A DNA stretch of 17,955 nt from CALHVX01 sp038757945 (GCA_038757945.1 JBCDGJ010000105.1:1-17955); one strand, 5' to 3'. Counted from the stretch's first letter, positions 8,828 to 16,706 are shown. Numbers and translations: made by a program. The notes: generated by a model not told the origin, from the sequence alone.

Positions 8828-10006
8828 TCAATGAACGGGGTGTCGGAGCTCCGGTGCGAGCCCTGCACCCATCAGCTCGATGAAGTTGTCCGCATAGAAC
8901 GCATCCTGCGCAGACTGCGGGAGGCCATCGAGTGATTCTCCGAAGCGTTTGAGCGGATTTCTACCCCCTTCCACGTGCGGGTAGTCGGTAGAGAACAGGC
9001 ACATCTCCTCAGAGGCGTTGCGAATGATCCAGCCCGCGTCTTCGTGGGGATAGGGGGTCACCTTAAGCTGTCGGCGAGCGATCTCAGACGGCTTCGCCGA
9101 CAGCTTCTGCAGGCGTTCTTCGTTCCTGACGAAGGCGTGAGCTGCGGAATCGAGGTTGCGCATCCAGCCGGGCAACCAGGATGCACCGAGTTCGATCGCC
9201 CCCCACCTGAGGTTAGGAAACGCATCGAAGACCCCATCAATGATCAGCGTAGCCAACGTCTGCTGCACAGATGTCGAGATCGGGATGTAGCTGACGGATG
9301 TGAAGTTGGCATCTCCTCCGTGAAAGTCCGGCACCGGCGGCAGGCCGTTTGCTTTGTAGACGGGATTCAGCTGCTCCTCGCCGCCGACATGGAACAGGAT
9401 CGGCAGTCCGGCCTCTTGAGCCATGGCCCAGACCGGGTAGAGCCCGATGTGGCTCGGGCTGTGGTTCTGAGGGCACCAGGACGGGACCATGAGCGCTTTA
9501 GCACCCAGCTCAATCGCCTCCCTGGCTGTCCGGCTGGCCAGGTCAAAGTCTTCGAGCGGTACATAGGCGGTAGCAAGGAGTCTTCTATCAATAGCGCAGA
9601 AGTCCGTCATCATGCGGTTGTGCGCCGCCGCAGCGCCATAGCAGAGCGCCTTGTCATCAGATTGGTCAAAGCCAAAGTTCCCGAGACAGAAGGTCGTAAA
9701 GACGAGCTGGCTGGCCACACCAAGGTGATCGACTGCCGCCGGACGATCCTGCTTGAGGAACGCGCCCTCCGCATCGTAGTTCTTCCGCAGCATGATGTTC
9801 TGAGCGGCGCCTGCCCTGAAGGATTCATCCGCTTGACGCTGTACTGCCTCCTCGACGGCGCGCTGGTTTCCGACCCGCACGCCAAGGTTGGGATGGGCCA
9901 GGAACCGTTTGAGCAGCTTCTGCTCGAAAAAGGGATTCAAGCAATCAGACAGCTCCATCAGATGGCTGTCAGCGTCGTGGACGAGGCGATCTTCAATGTA
10001 GGGCAT
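8828..10006 (-). CDS. Amidohydrolase-2 family (ACMSD-like) metal-dependent hydrolase
   Basis: 392 aa TIM-barrel enzyme, no signal peptide. Family landmarks: N-terminal DADSH (Asp11-His15) in place of the ACMSD HxH metal motif, ILFHVGG with His206 after strand 5, a GAIELGASWLPGW segment with Glu272, and LFSTDYPHVEGG with Asp341, the late metal-ligand/catalytic Asp. Members decarboxylate or hydrolyse aromatic and lactone-type compounds; this D-x-D-x-H subgroup is largely uncharacterised, so no reaction is assigned. The start at 10006 is preferred to 10024 because AGGA lies seven bases before it. It is convergent with the TonB-dependent receptor (170-base gap with nothing recognisable) and divergent from the MFS gene at 10138. 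The neighbourhood suggests a catabolic role. Confidence 0.88.
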   Translation of the reverse strand: MPYIEDRLVHDADSHLMELSDCLNPFFEQKLLKRFLAHPNLGVRVGNQRAVEEAVQRQADESFRAGAAQNIMLRKNYDAEGAFLKQDRPAAVDHLGVASQLVFTTFCLGNFGFDQSDDKALCYGAAAAHNRMMTDFCAIDRRLLATAYVPLEDFDLASRTAREAIELGAKALMVPSWCPQNHSPSHIGLYPVWAMAQEAGLPILFHVGGEEQLNPVYKANGLPPVPDFHGGDANFTSVSYIPISTSVQQTLATLIIDGVFDAFPNLRWGAIELGASWLPGWMRNLDSAAHAFVRNEERLQKLSAKPSEIARRQLKVTPYPHEDAGWIIRNASEEMCLFSTDYPHVEGGRNPLKRFGESLDGLPQSAQDAFYADNFIELMGAGLAPELRHPVH

Positions 10007-10070
10007 GGTGAATCCTCGGAGCATCGATACGCCCGCTGATCATAGCGCTTTAAGCTGAATTGTTCCGACG

Positions 10071-10088
10071 CCTGTGTCGCCGCACAGG
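10071..10088. promoter_or_regulatory. Perfect 6-bp inverted repeat in a divergent intergenic region
   Basis: CCTGTG, a six-base spacer, then CACAGG, centred midway between the divergent amidohydrolase (start 10006) and MFS (start 10138) genes. The position suits an operator for both, but the arms are short and no regulator gene is nearby. Confidence 0.25.
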
Positions 10089-10137
10089 GCCACCGCGTAG
10101 ACTGGCGCTCTCGTGCTGGGGGTGCTCATAGCGGCTT

Positions 10138-11367
10138 GTGGCGAACGCAACGGTCAGAGAAGGTCTCAAGCTGCTGCACAGGCCAGACTTTGCGCGGCTG
10201 TTTTTTGCCTATCTCATTACCTATACCGGCAGCGCCATGGCCCCCATTGCCATGGCCTTCGGCGTGCTCGAACTCACCGGCTCGGCCCGTGATTCCTCGT
10301 TCGTGATCGCGGCGCCCATCGTCGCGCAGATTGTGATCCTGCTGATCGGCGGTGCCATCGCCGGCCGTACCTCGCGCCAGAAGGTGATGGTGCGCGCCGA
10401 ACTGCTGGCGGCAACGACGCAGTTCGCGATCGCTGCACTGTTTCTGTACGGAGTGGCCACGGTGCCCTTGCTGGCCGCTCTGATGATGCTGAACGGTATG
10501 GCCATCGCCTTCTTTGCGCCATCGACCGTCGGGTTCATCACGCAGGTAGTCGATCGCCGGGACCTGCAGGCCGCCAATGCGCTGCTGGGCGCCGCACGCA
10601 GCTCCGCGACCATGGCGGGCGCTGCACTGGCGGGTATCCTGGTAGCAGCCTTCGGTGCAGGGACTGCGATTGCGATTGATGCCACTTCCTTCGTCGTCTC
10701 GGCGCTGCTCCTCCTGGGGATCCGAGCGAAGGACCAGCATCGAAGTGAACCGGTGAGCCTCATCGAGGATCTGAAGATCGGCTGGCGGGAATTCACCGCA
10801 CGCCAGTGGCTGTGGGCCATTGTGCTGCAGTTCGGCGTGATGATGGCCGCTATCGAGGCGGTGTACGGGTTGCTCGGGCCAGCGATTGCCCGGAACCAGA
10901 TGGGCGGCGCCGTGGACTGGGGGTTCATCGCCGCCGCATCCGGCCTTGGTACCGTTGCGGGTGGGCTGGTAGCGCTGCGGCTGCACGTCGAGCGACCCAT
11001 GCTGGTCGCCAGCTGCATGTGTTTCTTTTTCGCCGGCACCGCGCTGGCGCTCTCCGGCCCGGCCGCGGTTGCGCTGGTGGCGGCCGCTGCTTTCATTGGC
11101 GGGGTTGCCGGTCAGATTTTCGCCGTGCTCTGGTACACCACGCTACAGACCGAGATTCCCGCCTCGATGCTGTCGCGGGTCAGCGCCTATGACCATCTGG
11201 GCTCGATTGCGCTGGCGCCGCTGGGTCTGGTCGTCGGCGGCGTGCTCTATGAAGCCATCGGCTACCGACCCACGATGCTGCTGGCAGCTGCGGCCATCAT
11301 AGTGCCAACTGCGCTGGTGCTGCTGGTGCCGGGTGTGCGGCAGTTGCGTGGCCGGGCCCACCCTTAA
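10138..11367 (+). CDS. MFS transporter, EntS/DHA3-like
   Basis: 409 aa with about 12 membrane segments. It opens with LHRPDFARLFFAYLITYTGSAM, followed by IAGRTSRQKVMV between segments 2 and 3 as the family's signature loop. A hydrophilic central loop (RAKDQHRSEPVSLIEDLKIGWREF) and a second-half motif LSRVSAYDHLGSIALAPLG follow. These features resemble the DHA3/EntS exporter group, often drug or siderophore exporters; the RVSAYD.LGS wording is especially frequent in actinobacterial members, a weak hint of transfer. The start is GTG at 10138 with only a poor ribosome site upstream, so it is less certain than the gene itself. It is divergent from the amidohydrolase; joint control is possible. 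A CCAGC/GCTGG stem at 11427-11440 lies 60 bases past the stop but has no T-run. Confidence 0.87.
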   Translation: MANATVREGLKLLHRPDFARLFFAYLITYTGSAMAPIAMAFGVLELTGSARDSSFVIAAPIVAQIVILLIGGAIAGRTSRQKVMVRAELLAATTQFAIAALFLYGVATVPLLAALMMLNGMAIAFFAPSTVGFITQVVDRRDLQAANALLGAARSSATMAGAALAGILVAAFGAGTAIAIDATSFVVSALLLLGIRAKDQHRSEPVSLIEDLKIGWREFTARQWLWAIVLQFGVMMAAIEAVYGLLGPAIARNQMGGAVDWGFIAAASGLGTVAGGLVALRLHVERPMLVASCMCFFFAGTALALSGPAAVALVAAAAFIGGVAGQIFAVLWYTTLQTEIPASMLSRVSAYDHLGSIALAPLGLVVGGVLYEAIGYRPTMLLAAAAIIVPTALVLLVPGVRQLRGRAHP

Positions 11368-11531
11368 ACAAACCTTTAGCTACAGGACGTACTCGCCCAA
11401 CGCCGCGATCGGTTCCGCCACTCTTTCCAGCTTTTGCTGGGCAAGCTCACTTGTCTTACCCACTTATGTGCTTCTCGGCACTTGGCGCGTAAATTGCGAT
11501 AAGAGGTCCATTGAACCAACCGAGGATTCTC

Positions 11532-11834
11532 ATGCACGCGCCATTGCTGACGAGATGCGCCAGGTTGATGGCCCTCCTCCCTGTCTGGTTAGGTAGCCTT
11601 GCCTCGGCAGAGTCCCCCCCACCCAATATCGTCTACATCATGGCCGATGATCTCGGCTACGCGGATCTGAGCGGCTACGGGGGCACGGACTACGCCACAC
11701 CCGAGCTGGACCGCCTGGCGGAGCAGGGCGTGCATGCCTGGGTTGTGGGTACGGCTCGGAGACCAGGCTGCAGTCGAAGTTGCGCTGTTGGCTCACCGTT
11801 ATCGCTCGCGTCATCTAGCGGGCTCAGTACGTAA
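11532..11834 (+). pseudogene. Truncated sulfatase (N-terminal fragment)
   Basis: The ORF starts at ATG 11532 with GAGGA at 11522-11526 five bases upstream (a TTG at 11511 is an alternative), followed by a signal peptide with likely ASA|ES cleavage. Residues 31-67 are a clear S1 sulfatase opening: PNIVYIMADDLGYADLSGYGG, split here as PNIVYIMADDLGY then ADLSGYGG, with metal ligands Asp39-Asp40, then TPELDRLAEQGV. Homology stops at about nucleotide 11733. The next residues are Arg/Ser-rich text and a stop follows at 11832-11834. The CxPxR motif, whose Cys becomes formylglycine, is absent in all three forward frames downstream, so the enzyme cannot work. Intact sulfatases are around 450-600 aa. 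No transposon end is evident at the break. Confidence 0.85.
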
Positions 11835-11954
11835 TTTGGAAGCGCGCCCGCGAACGCAACGAAACGTAAACGGTGGAGGGAAGAGACTTCACCGAGCTTG
11901 TTGTTCTAGACTTTGCGTTCATTCCATCAGGCTCCACAGAAAACGGGATCTTGA

Positions 11955-12272
11955 ATGACGCCGTCTGAATACATCGAGCTTACGATCATGGCCGGTGATT
12001 CAGTGGGACAGCATGCTGCGAATGCAGTTGCTATCTTCAGCGCTTATGCCATCGCTATGTATCTTGCTTGTTCGACATTGACTAGATTTCAGTTGTCACT
12101 GCTCTCTGTTCTCTACTCCATCTTCTTCTTTGCGCCCGCTAACGCAGCCATAGACTCTCTCAAGCAGATCGAAATTCTGGGAAACAGCTTCGCAAGGGAG
12201 CATCCAGCAGCTGTGGCGAAGCGCGCGCGCAGCGGCCGGAGAAATCTCAGCTTCCTAAGCGCTGCCTGCTAA
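11955..12272 (+). CDS. Small membrane protein of unknown function, possibly C-terminally truncated
   Basis: 105 aa. The N-terminus TPSEYIELTIMAGDSVGQH is amphipathic; hydrophobic segments at about 21-40 and 46-67 predict two membrane helices. The loop between them contains CSTLTRFQ, in the style of a family of short (110-160 aa) uncharacterised membrane proteins seen in aquatic proteobacteria, most of which have a third helix. Here the last 20 residues are Arg/Ser-rich and unlike a membrane helix, so the end may be frameshifted or replaced. It overlaps by 4 bases the stop of the convergent gene at 12269. The ribosome site is weak. Base composition is more AT-rich than the neighbours. Confidence 0.5.
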   Translation: MTPSEYIELTIMAGDSVGQHAANAVAIFSAYAIAMYLACSTLTRFQLSLLSVLYSIFFFAPANAAIDSLKQIEILGNSFAREHPAAVAKRARSGRRNLSFLSAAC

Positions 12273-12772
12273 TCCCCAGCGCCACAAAGTGCCCCGAAGG
12301 TGTTCATCTCCAGCCCTTCGAGTACTGCGCGTCGAAAGGCATCAACCGACTCCGGCGCGCTCTCCTGTCCGAATGGACTGTCATCCCACACCTGTCGCAC
12401 GCCGGGACAGGTCAGGATCGGAGAGAAAATCTGCGCGATGCGTTCGGCCGCAGCGGGGTCATCGACAGCCCTCGCTTGGACGAAGGTCGTATAGGCGGGA
12501 ACCATTCGGTCATACACCAGCTCCGTGAACCGATACTGATCGACCTCGGAAAGCGGCCGACCGCGCCGGCCGGCCAGCCAGATGCGTGCGACGTCCGCAT
12601 CGTTAATCACGTGCGCGCGGAACGCGCGATACGCGTCATTGTGGCTCTGGTTCACCGCGGCGCGAGAAATTGCCGTGTTCTGGCGGATTTCGAACGCAAC
12701 GAAAACCACGCCGATGAGCACGCCGACGTTTGCAGCGATGGAGATCCAGTTGGAGAGGCGATTACTGGTCAC
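12269..12772 (-). CDS. Single-pass membrane-anchored protein of unknown function
   Basis: 167 aa from a GTG start chosen because GGAGGT (12778-12783) sits five bases before it; the longer reading from 12817 has no such site. The N-terminus LSNWISIAANVGVLIGVVFVAFEIRQNT forms one membrane helix (about 8-27) ending in FEIRQN. It is followed by a soluble, mainly helical part with N-rich HNDAYRAFRAHVIND and an aromatic patch (YRFTELVYDRMVPAYTTF). The 'NW.SI.AN.GVLIGVVF..FEIRQN' opening is a recurring one among uncharacterised proteobacterial proteins of 150-200 aa. No catalytic motif seen. It is divergent from the serine hydrolase at 13026. Confidence 0.72.
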   Translation of the reverse strand: MTSNRLSNWISIAANVGVLIGVVFVAFEIRQNTAISRAAVNQSHNDAYRAFRAHVINDADVARIWLAGRRGRPLSEVDQYRFTELVYDRMVPAYTTFVQARAVDDPAAAERIAQIFSPILTCPGVRQVWDDSPFGQESAPESVDAFRRAVLEGLEMNTFGALCGAGD

Positions 12773-12777
12773 GGTCG

Positions 12778-12783
12778 ACCTCC
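12778..12783 (-). promoter_or_regulatory. Ribosome binding site deciding a GTG start
   Basis: A full GGAGGT on the minus strand, five bases before the GTG at 12772; it outweighs the longer in-frame reading from 12817. Confidence 0.7.
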
Positions 12784-13025
12784 ATGTAAGTTGGAACGCT
12801 CCTGGTGCTGAGCCCAAGTGTGCCAGAACTTGACCGGCTGTCTGCTTCTTTCCAGCCGATCCTGTTCAACCGCGGACGCTGGGTCTCGAAGACAGATGGT
12901 CTAACGGCGCGCGTTCTGGCGTAGCGCGGCGCGTGGAACCCAGAGCATTCGAGTGGCAATCAAGCAGTTCGCACCGCGGTCTCGCCGCGTGCGACACTCT
13001 ATCTTTGCCCTACGGAGAAAACGCC

Positions 13026-14492
13026 GTGCCTCGACGAGCCCTGTGTCTCTTCACACTAGTCTTTTTGCCGTTCTTAAGCATCGCGGCCCGCACGGAGGTA
13101 GCGACGCTGGCCGCTGCTCCGGCGGTCGAGGGTCAAATCCGAGCGTTCTCCATCTGGCTCGAGCACAGGATGGCCTATCGAGGTGTGCCGGGCGTCGTGG
13201 TAGGTGTGGTTGCGGGCGATGACCTCGTCTGGGCCCAAGGCTTCGGCTATGCTGAACTCGCGAGCTCGAAACCCATGCGGCGCAACACGCGCTTCCGGAT
13301 GGCCTCGCACAGCAAGCTCTTCACCGCTACCGCAATTTTGCAGCTCCGGGATCGCGGACAGCTGCGGCTCGATGATCCTGTGGTCCAGCATCTACCCTGG
13401 TTTGCCTACCAGGCGGTCGACCCAGAAGACCCGCCAATCACCATCGAGCATCTGCTGGTTCACGGCTCGGGCCTCCCGCGGGAAGCCGGGACGCACTGGG
13501 AGGACCTCGACTTTCCATCCATGGACGAGCTCAAGGCGTTGATACCGAAACGCGTCGCAGCCTTCTCACCGGACACACGCTGGAAGTACTCCAATCTCGG
13601 CTACGCGCTGGCGGGCATGATCGTCGAGCAGCACAGCGACTTGTCCTGGGCGCAGTATGTGGCCGAGAACATCTTTGCACCGCTTGGCATGGAAGACTCC
13701 TCGGTTGACGAACCCGACTCGATGCTGGCAACGGGCTATGGTCGCCGCATGCCGGACGGAACTCGCGCTATCTTTCCGTTCGTCGATGCGGCAGGCATGG
13801 CTCCGGCAACCGGCCTGACATCAACTGTAGAAGATATGGCGCGGTTCGTTGCAGCACAGTTCCGGCGCGGCGCACGGGGTGAAAACCGCATTCTGTCCAC
13901 CGCCTCGCTACGAGAGATGCACCGCCCACGGATGATGACGACTGGCTGGGAGCGCGGTCAGGGCATCGGCTTCGGTGTAGCTCTTGTGGGTGACCGGGAA
14001 CAAGTGGGACATCCCGGCGGCTATCCCGGCTACATGACCTTCACTTCCATTGACCTCGACAGCGAAATCGGCGTTATTGTTCTGACCAACGCAACGGATG
14101 CGCAACCGATCGAGATCGCTGGCGAGTTGATGAAGACCGTGGGCGTCGCAGTCGCTACGGCTGGAGCGCAGGGCACTCTAGCGAGACCGTCGGCCGCGGG
14201 GTCTGCATCATGGGATCCGGCCTGGTCGCGTTTCACCGGGCGGTACCGGAACCACTGGAATGACAGCGCCGTTGTGGAGATCGACCAGCAGCTCGTAGTG
14301 CTAGGCCTTGGCGAACCTCCTGCTTCTGCATTCGGGGGCACGCTCGAACCGTTGGGCAACGAGCGCTTCCGGCTCTCGAGCACAGACGGCACTGGCTATG
14401 TCGGCGAGGTCGTACGTTTCATCGAGAAGGACGGCGCGGTTTCGCAGGTTTGCCTCGGCGACAGTTGCTCGGCGCGGATCAAGAACTTCTAG
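13026..14492 (+). CDS. Secreted serine hydrolase, beta-lactamase (class C/PBP4-like) family
   Basis: 488 aa. The start is GTG 13026 with GGAG (13014-13017) eight bases upstream and a signal peptide right after it (PRRALCLFTLVFLPFLSIAA); the longer reading from 12933 would hide that signal. The three family motifs are intact: SxxK as SHSK with nucleophile Ser94 and Lys97, YxN as YSN at 188-190, and HxG as HPG at 329-331 in place of KTG. HxG is typical of esterases and peptidases of the EstB/D-aminopeptidase branch rather than true beta-lactamases. A C-terminal domain of about 110 residues after a low-complexity linker (GTLARPSAAGSAS) starts WSRFTGRYRN, a lipocalin-like barrel extension seen in this branch. 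The periplasmic substrate is unknown. I see nothing broken. Confidence 0.9.
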   Translation: MPRRALCLFTLVFLPFLSIAARTEVATLAAAPAVEGQIRAFSIWLEHRMAYRGVPGVVVGVVAGDDLVWAQGFGYAELASSKPMRRNTRFRMASHSKLFTATAILQLRDRGQLRLDDPVVQHLPWFAYQAVDPEDPPITIEHLLVHGSGLPREAGTHWEDLDFPSMDELKALIPKRVAAFSPDTRWKYSNLGYALAGMIVEQHSDLSWAQYVAENIFAPLGMEDSSVDEPDSMLATGYGRRMPDGTRAIFPFVDAAGMAPATGLTSTVEDMARFVAAQFRRGARGENRILSTASLREMHRPRMMTTGWERGQGIGFGVALVGDREQVGHPGGYPGYMTFTSIDLDSEIGVIVLTNATDAQPIEIAGELMKTVGVAVATAGAQGTLARPSAAGSASWDPAWSRFTGRYRNHWNDSAVVEIDQQLVVLGLGEPPASAFGGTLEPLGNERFRLSSTDGTGYVGEVVRFIEKDGAVSQVCLGDSCSARIKNF

Positions 14493-14855
14493 CAACTTCA
14501 CCAAAAACAAGGCGTACCGACCTCAGCCACGGCAGCGTCAATACTCATTCGATGAACGCCGAGCGGGCGTTCCTTGCTGGGCGGGCGAGGTGCGTCGAAC
14601 CCTGGACCTTGGCTCGCAGCGCTGTTGGTGTGAGCTGCGCGGAGGCGCGGATCGTCGCAGGCTTAGTCTTCACCCTACGAAGGCAGATTCAGTTGTTCGG
14701 AGCGAAGCCAGACCACAAAGATCCGATGTGTGACCTTATGCTGCAGTTATTGAGTAGACGGCGCCGTGGGTAGAAGCTCACCGGCTGTTTGCAGGGGGAG
14801 TCCACCCAGGTGCACTCATTAACCGACACCTGGGGCACGAGCTCTAGCCGCCTGG
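14493..14855. other. 363-base intergenic stretch between convergent genes
   Basis: No ORF here has a convincing start and family. The only structure I see is the inverted repeat at 14805-14834. Confidence 0.6.
14805..14834. repeat. 8-bp perfect inverted repeat between convergent genes
   Basis: CCCAGGTG, a 14-base spacer, then CACCTGGG, 22 bases from the end of the desaturase gene. It may act as a transcript-end stem for the minus-strand gene, but there is no T-run on either side. Confidence 0.45.
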
Positions 14856-15893
14856 CTACAAACTCTTGAGGCGTTCGTCCGAATAGAAGGCCAGCATGAG
14901 CTGCTCTTTGATAGATAGGCGAACGCCTCTGCCTGCACCAGCGGGACCTACTTCAGCATCGCCGCAGTAGGTGCCGAAGACACGATCCCAGAAGATAATG
15001 TCACAGCCGTAGTTGGAATCTGCCTGTCTGCGCTCCAACGCATGGTGACAATGATGCTGCTGTGCGGTAGCAAAGAACCAGTCCCACACCGGCATCGAGA
15101 CCATTGGCAGGTTGGCATGGTTGAATTTGCCGTTCCACATGCCGAAGGCAGCAGAAACGATGAACACTTCGTCGCTGGCACCCATCAGGGCCAGAGCCAT
15201 TGGCGTGCCGACGCCAAGCGCGAGATATTCAAACGGATGCGTACGGTTGCCGCGAATGGCGCTCATCTTGGTCAGGTGATGATGGGTCGCGTGCATACGC
15301 CACCAGAACAGCGACTCGTGCTGGATCCGATGCAGCCAGTAGTAAAAGAAGCTGGAGGTGAATCGGATAATCAGCATGGCTCCTATGAGCCCGACTACAG
15401 TGGTTGGTTGAAATTCGATCTGCAATGGAGACATATCACGCAGGGCCTGAAAGCCCTCGGAGACTGGCGTGCGATACAGATCCGAAATGAGTGGACCCCA
15501 AAGCAAGCCTCCGGAAGCCATCCAGAAAACGTCTTCTGCCAGTTCGTCGGGCTTGAGCAGCCAGGATTTTTTCTTTGCCCAAAAACGTTCGGCGATCAGC
15601 AGTAGAGGGGTGGCAGAAACCGCAACGATCAGTGCCCATACCCGGTAGTACTCTCCCCCCCACTCGTTGACCACCATGGCCGCGACGAGCAACACGGAGC
15701 TGGCAACCAGAAGCGGCTGCGGAAGGGCCCACAGAATTGCCTTCTTGTCCCAGGTTACTTTGCTGCCTTCTGTGATGATCCCTTCCTCGGTGCGCACTAT
15801 CGGGTTGCCGGAGGCACCTAGCTCAGCTGATGAATGGTCGGCCGCGTCAAGCGGGTTTGCCAAATCAAGGGGACTTAGGGATTGATCAGACAT
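14856..15893 (-). CDS. Fatty acid hydroxylase / sterol desaturase family membrane enzyme
   Basis: 345 aa. Membrane-bound di-iron oxygenase. After a hydrophilic N-terminus of about 50 residues there are hydrophobic segments near 55-75, 84-102 and 163-186. The histidine clusters that bind the two irons are complete: HRIQH at 188-192, HATHH at 201-205, single His219 and His259 in between, and HxxHH (His280, 283, 284) near the end, followed by the conserved ADSNYG and WDRVFGTY. Such enzymes hydroxylate or desaturate lipids, sterols or carotenoids using O2; the substrate is unknown. The start is supported by AGGAG (15902-15906) eight bases upstream. It lies 73 bases after the pilin-like gene on the same strand with no terminator between, so it may be cotranscribed from the sigma-54-type promoter at 16819-16834. 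Confidence 0.92.
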   Translation of the reverse strand: MSDQSLSPLDLANPLDAADHSSAELGASGNPIVRTEEGIITEGSKVTWDKKAILWALPQPLLVASSVLLVAAMVVNEWGGEYYRVWALIVAVSATPLLLIAERFWAKKKSWLLKPDELAEDVFWMASGGLLWGPLISDLYRTPVSEGFQALRDMSPLQIEFQPTTVVGLIGAMLIIRFTSSFFYYWLHRIQHESLFWWRMHATHHHLTKMSAIRGNRTHPFEYLALGVGTPMALALMGASDEVFIVSAAFGMWNGKFNHANLPMVSMPVWDWFFATAQQHHCHHALERRQADSNYGCDIIFWDRVFGTYCGDAEVGPAGAGRGVRLSIKEQLMLAFYSDERLKSL

Positions 15894-15965
15894 TGCTGCT
15901 GCTCCTGAGCTTCCTGGCTGATGCTTCGGGTGAATTGATTCGTCGTAACCTGCATTGTTGGATCT

Positions 15966-16706
15966 CTAACAGGCTTTTTTGCCGCCGCAGGTCCCGGTGG
16001 TTGCCCACTCGACTGCTCCATCTTCCATCTTTGGGGTAAGAATGTAGGTCACCCCATCCAAGTCGGACTCATCCGTCTTCCACGTCGCAATGATCTGACC
16101 CTCGATGACCGAAATGCCGTGGGCTTCTTCAGAAACAAGCACCTCATCGGGCAACCCGACCTCCCCGCTATGGAAAACACCTATGTCGCTGACGCTCCTC
16201 GCCAGCAGAGCAGATTCCATTGCGTTTTGAATCGGCTTCACCATGTCGACCAGCTCGCTGTAGCGCAATTCACTACTCACACCCTCATACCGGTCAACGT
16301 TTCTCAACACATAGACAACTGCTACCGCAACGACGACACCCGCAAGGACGAACAAGGCTAGTCGCTGCCGCTGATCGGGTTGCGTTCCAGCGGCGCTCAG
16401 GGGTTGCTCGGCGGCCCCCGCTCTTCTCGCTGCTGAACTGCCCGGTTTTTCGCCGACCCCGTCACCGAACCCCAGCGCGCCTAACTGAGCAACGGCCCAC
16501 GCCATCAGGATGACAACTAGAGCACCGATGAACTTGTTGTCGCCTTCGACTTCCAGGTAGCCCCAGACGGGAATGCAGACAACGATCAACGCAAAGCCCA
16601 TAACCAGTGGGGGCACTTCTCTGCCGGCGATCTTTACAACACGCCCGAACTGTAACTTCGTCAACAGCAGATCAAACTTGTCGACCAAGTAGTTCCACGT
16701 TTCCAT
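15966..16706 (-). CDS. Pilin-like protein with N-terminal membrane hairpin
   Basis: 246 aa from the ATG at 16706 (GAGG six bases upstream; a longer reading from 16763 lacks a ribosome site). Layout: a hydrophilic opening; membrane helices at 31-51 and 58-80; a charged Gly/Ala/Pro linker (about 81-115); a third helix at 116-135; then a pilin-like globular domain to the end. That domain ends ISVIEGQIIATW, DGVTYILTPKMEDGAVEW, TGTC, GGKKAC, matching the 'i.v..g.I....ltP....G.i.W..g.C....C' close of PilA-type pilins, with Cys240 and Cys246 as the likely disulfide. There is no prepilin cleavage site before the third helix, so it would not be processed like a normal pilin. It could be a membrane-tethered decoy, an assembly regulator or a minor subunit. 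It is divergent from the canonical pilin at 17185. Confidence 0.8.
   Translation of the reverse strand: METWNYLVDKFDLLLTKLQFGRVVKIAGREVPPLVMGFALIVVCIPVWGYLEVEGDNKFIGALVVILMAWAVAQLGALGFGDGVGEKPGSSAARRAGAAEQPLSAAGTQPDQRQRLALFVLAGVVVAVAVVYVLRNVDRYEGVSSELRYSELVDMVKPIQNAMESALLARSVSDIGVFHSGEVGLPDEVLVSEEAHGISVIEGQIIATWKTDESDLDGVTYILTPKMEDGAVEWATTGTCGGKKAC

Noticed and set aside
8975..10039. 354-aa open frame opposite the amidohydrolase
   Set aside because: Basic, Arg/Gly-rich translation with no family features. It is the antisense shadow of a gene with clear motifs.
10126..11096. Two long minus-strand frames opposite the second MFS gene
   Set aside because: Low-complexity His/Gly/Arg or Ala/Ser-rich translations; the plus strand encodes a coherent 12-helix protein.
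11427..11440. CCAGC-TTTT-GCTGG stem after the MFS gene as a terminator
   Set aside because: Only five pairs and no T-run after the stem.
11851..12704. 14-base match cgaacgcaacgaaa at 11851 and 12691
   Set aside because: A single match of this length is expected by chance in a window of this size, and it lies partly in coding sequence.
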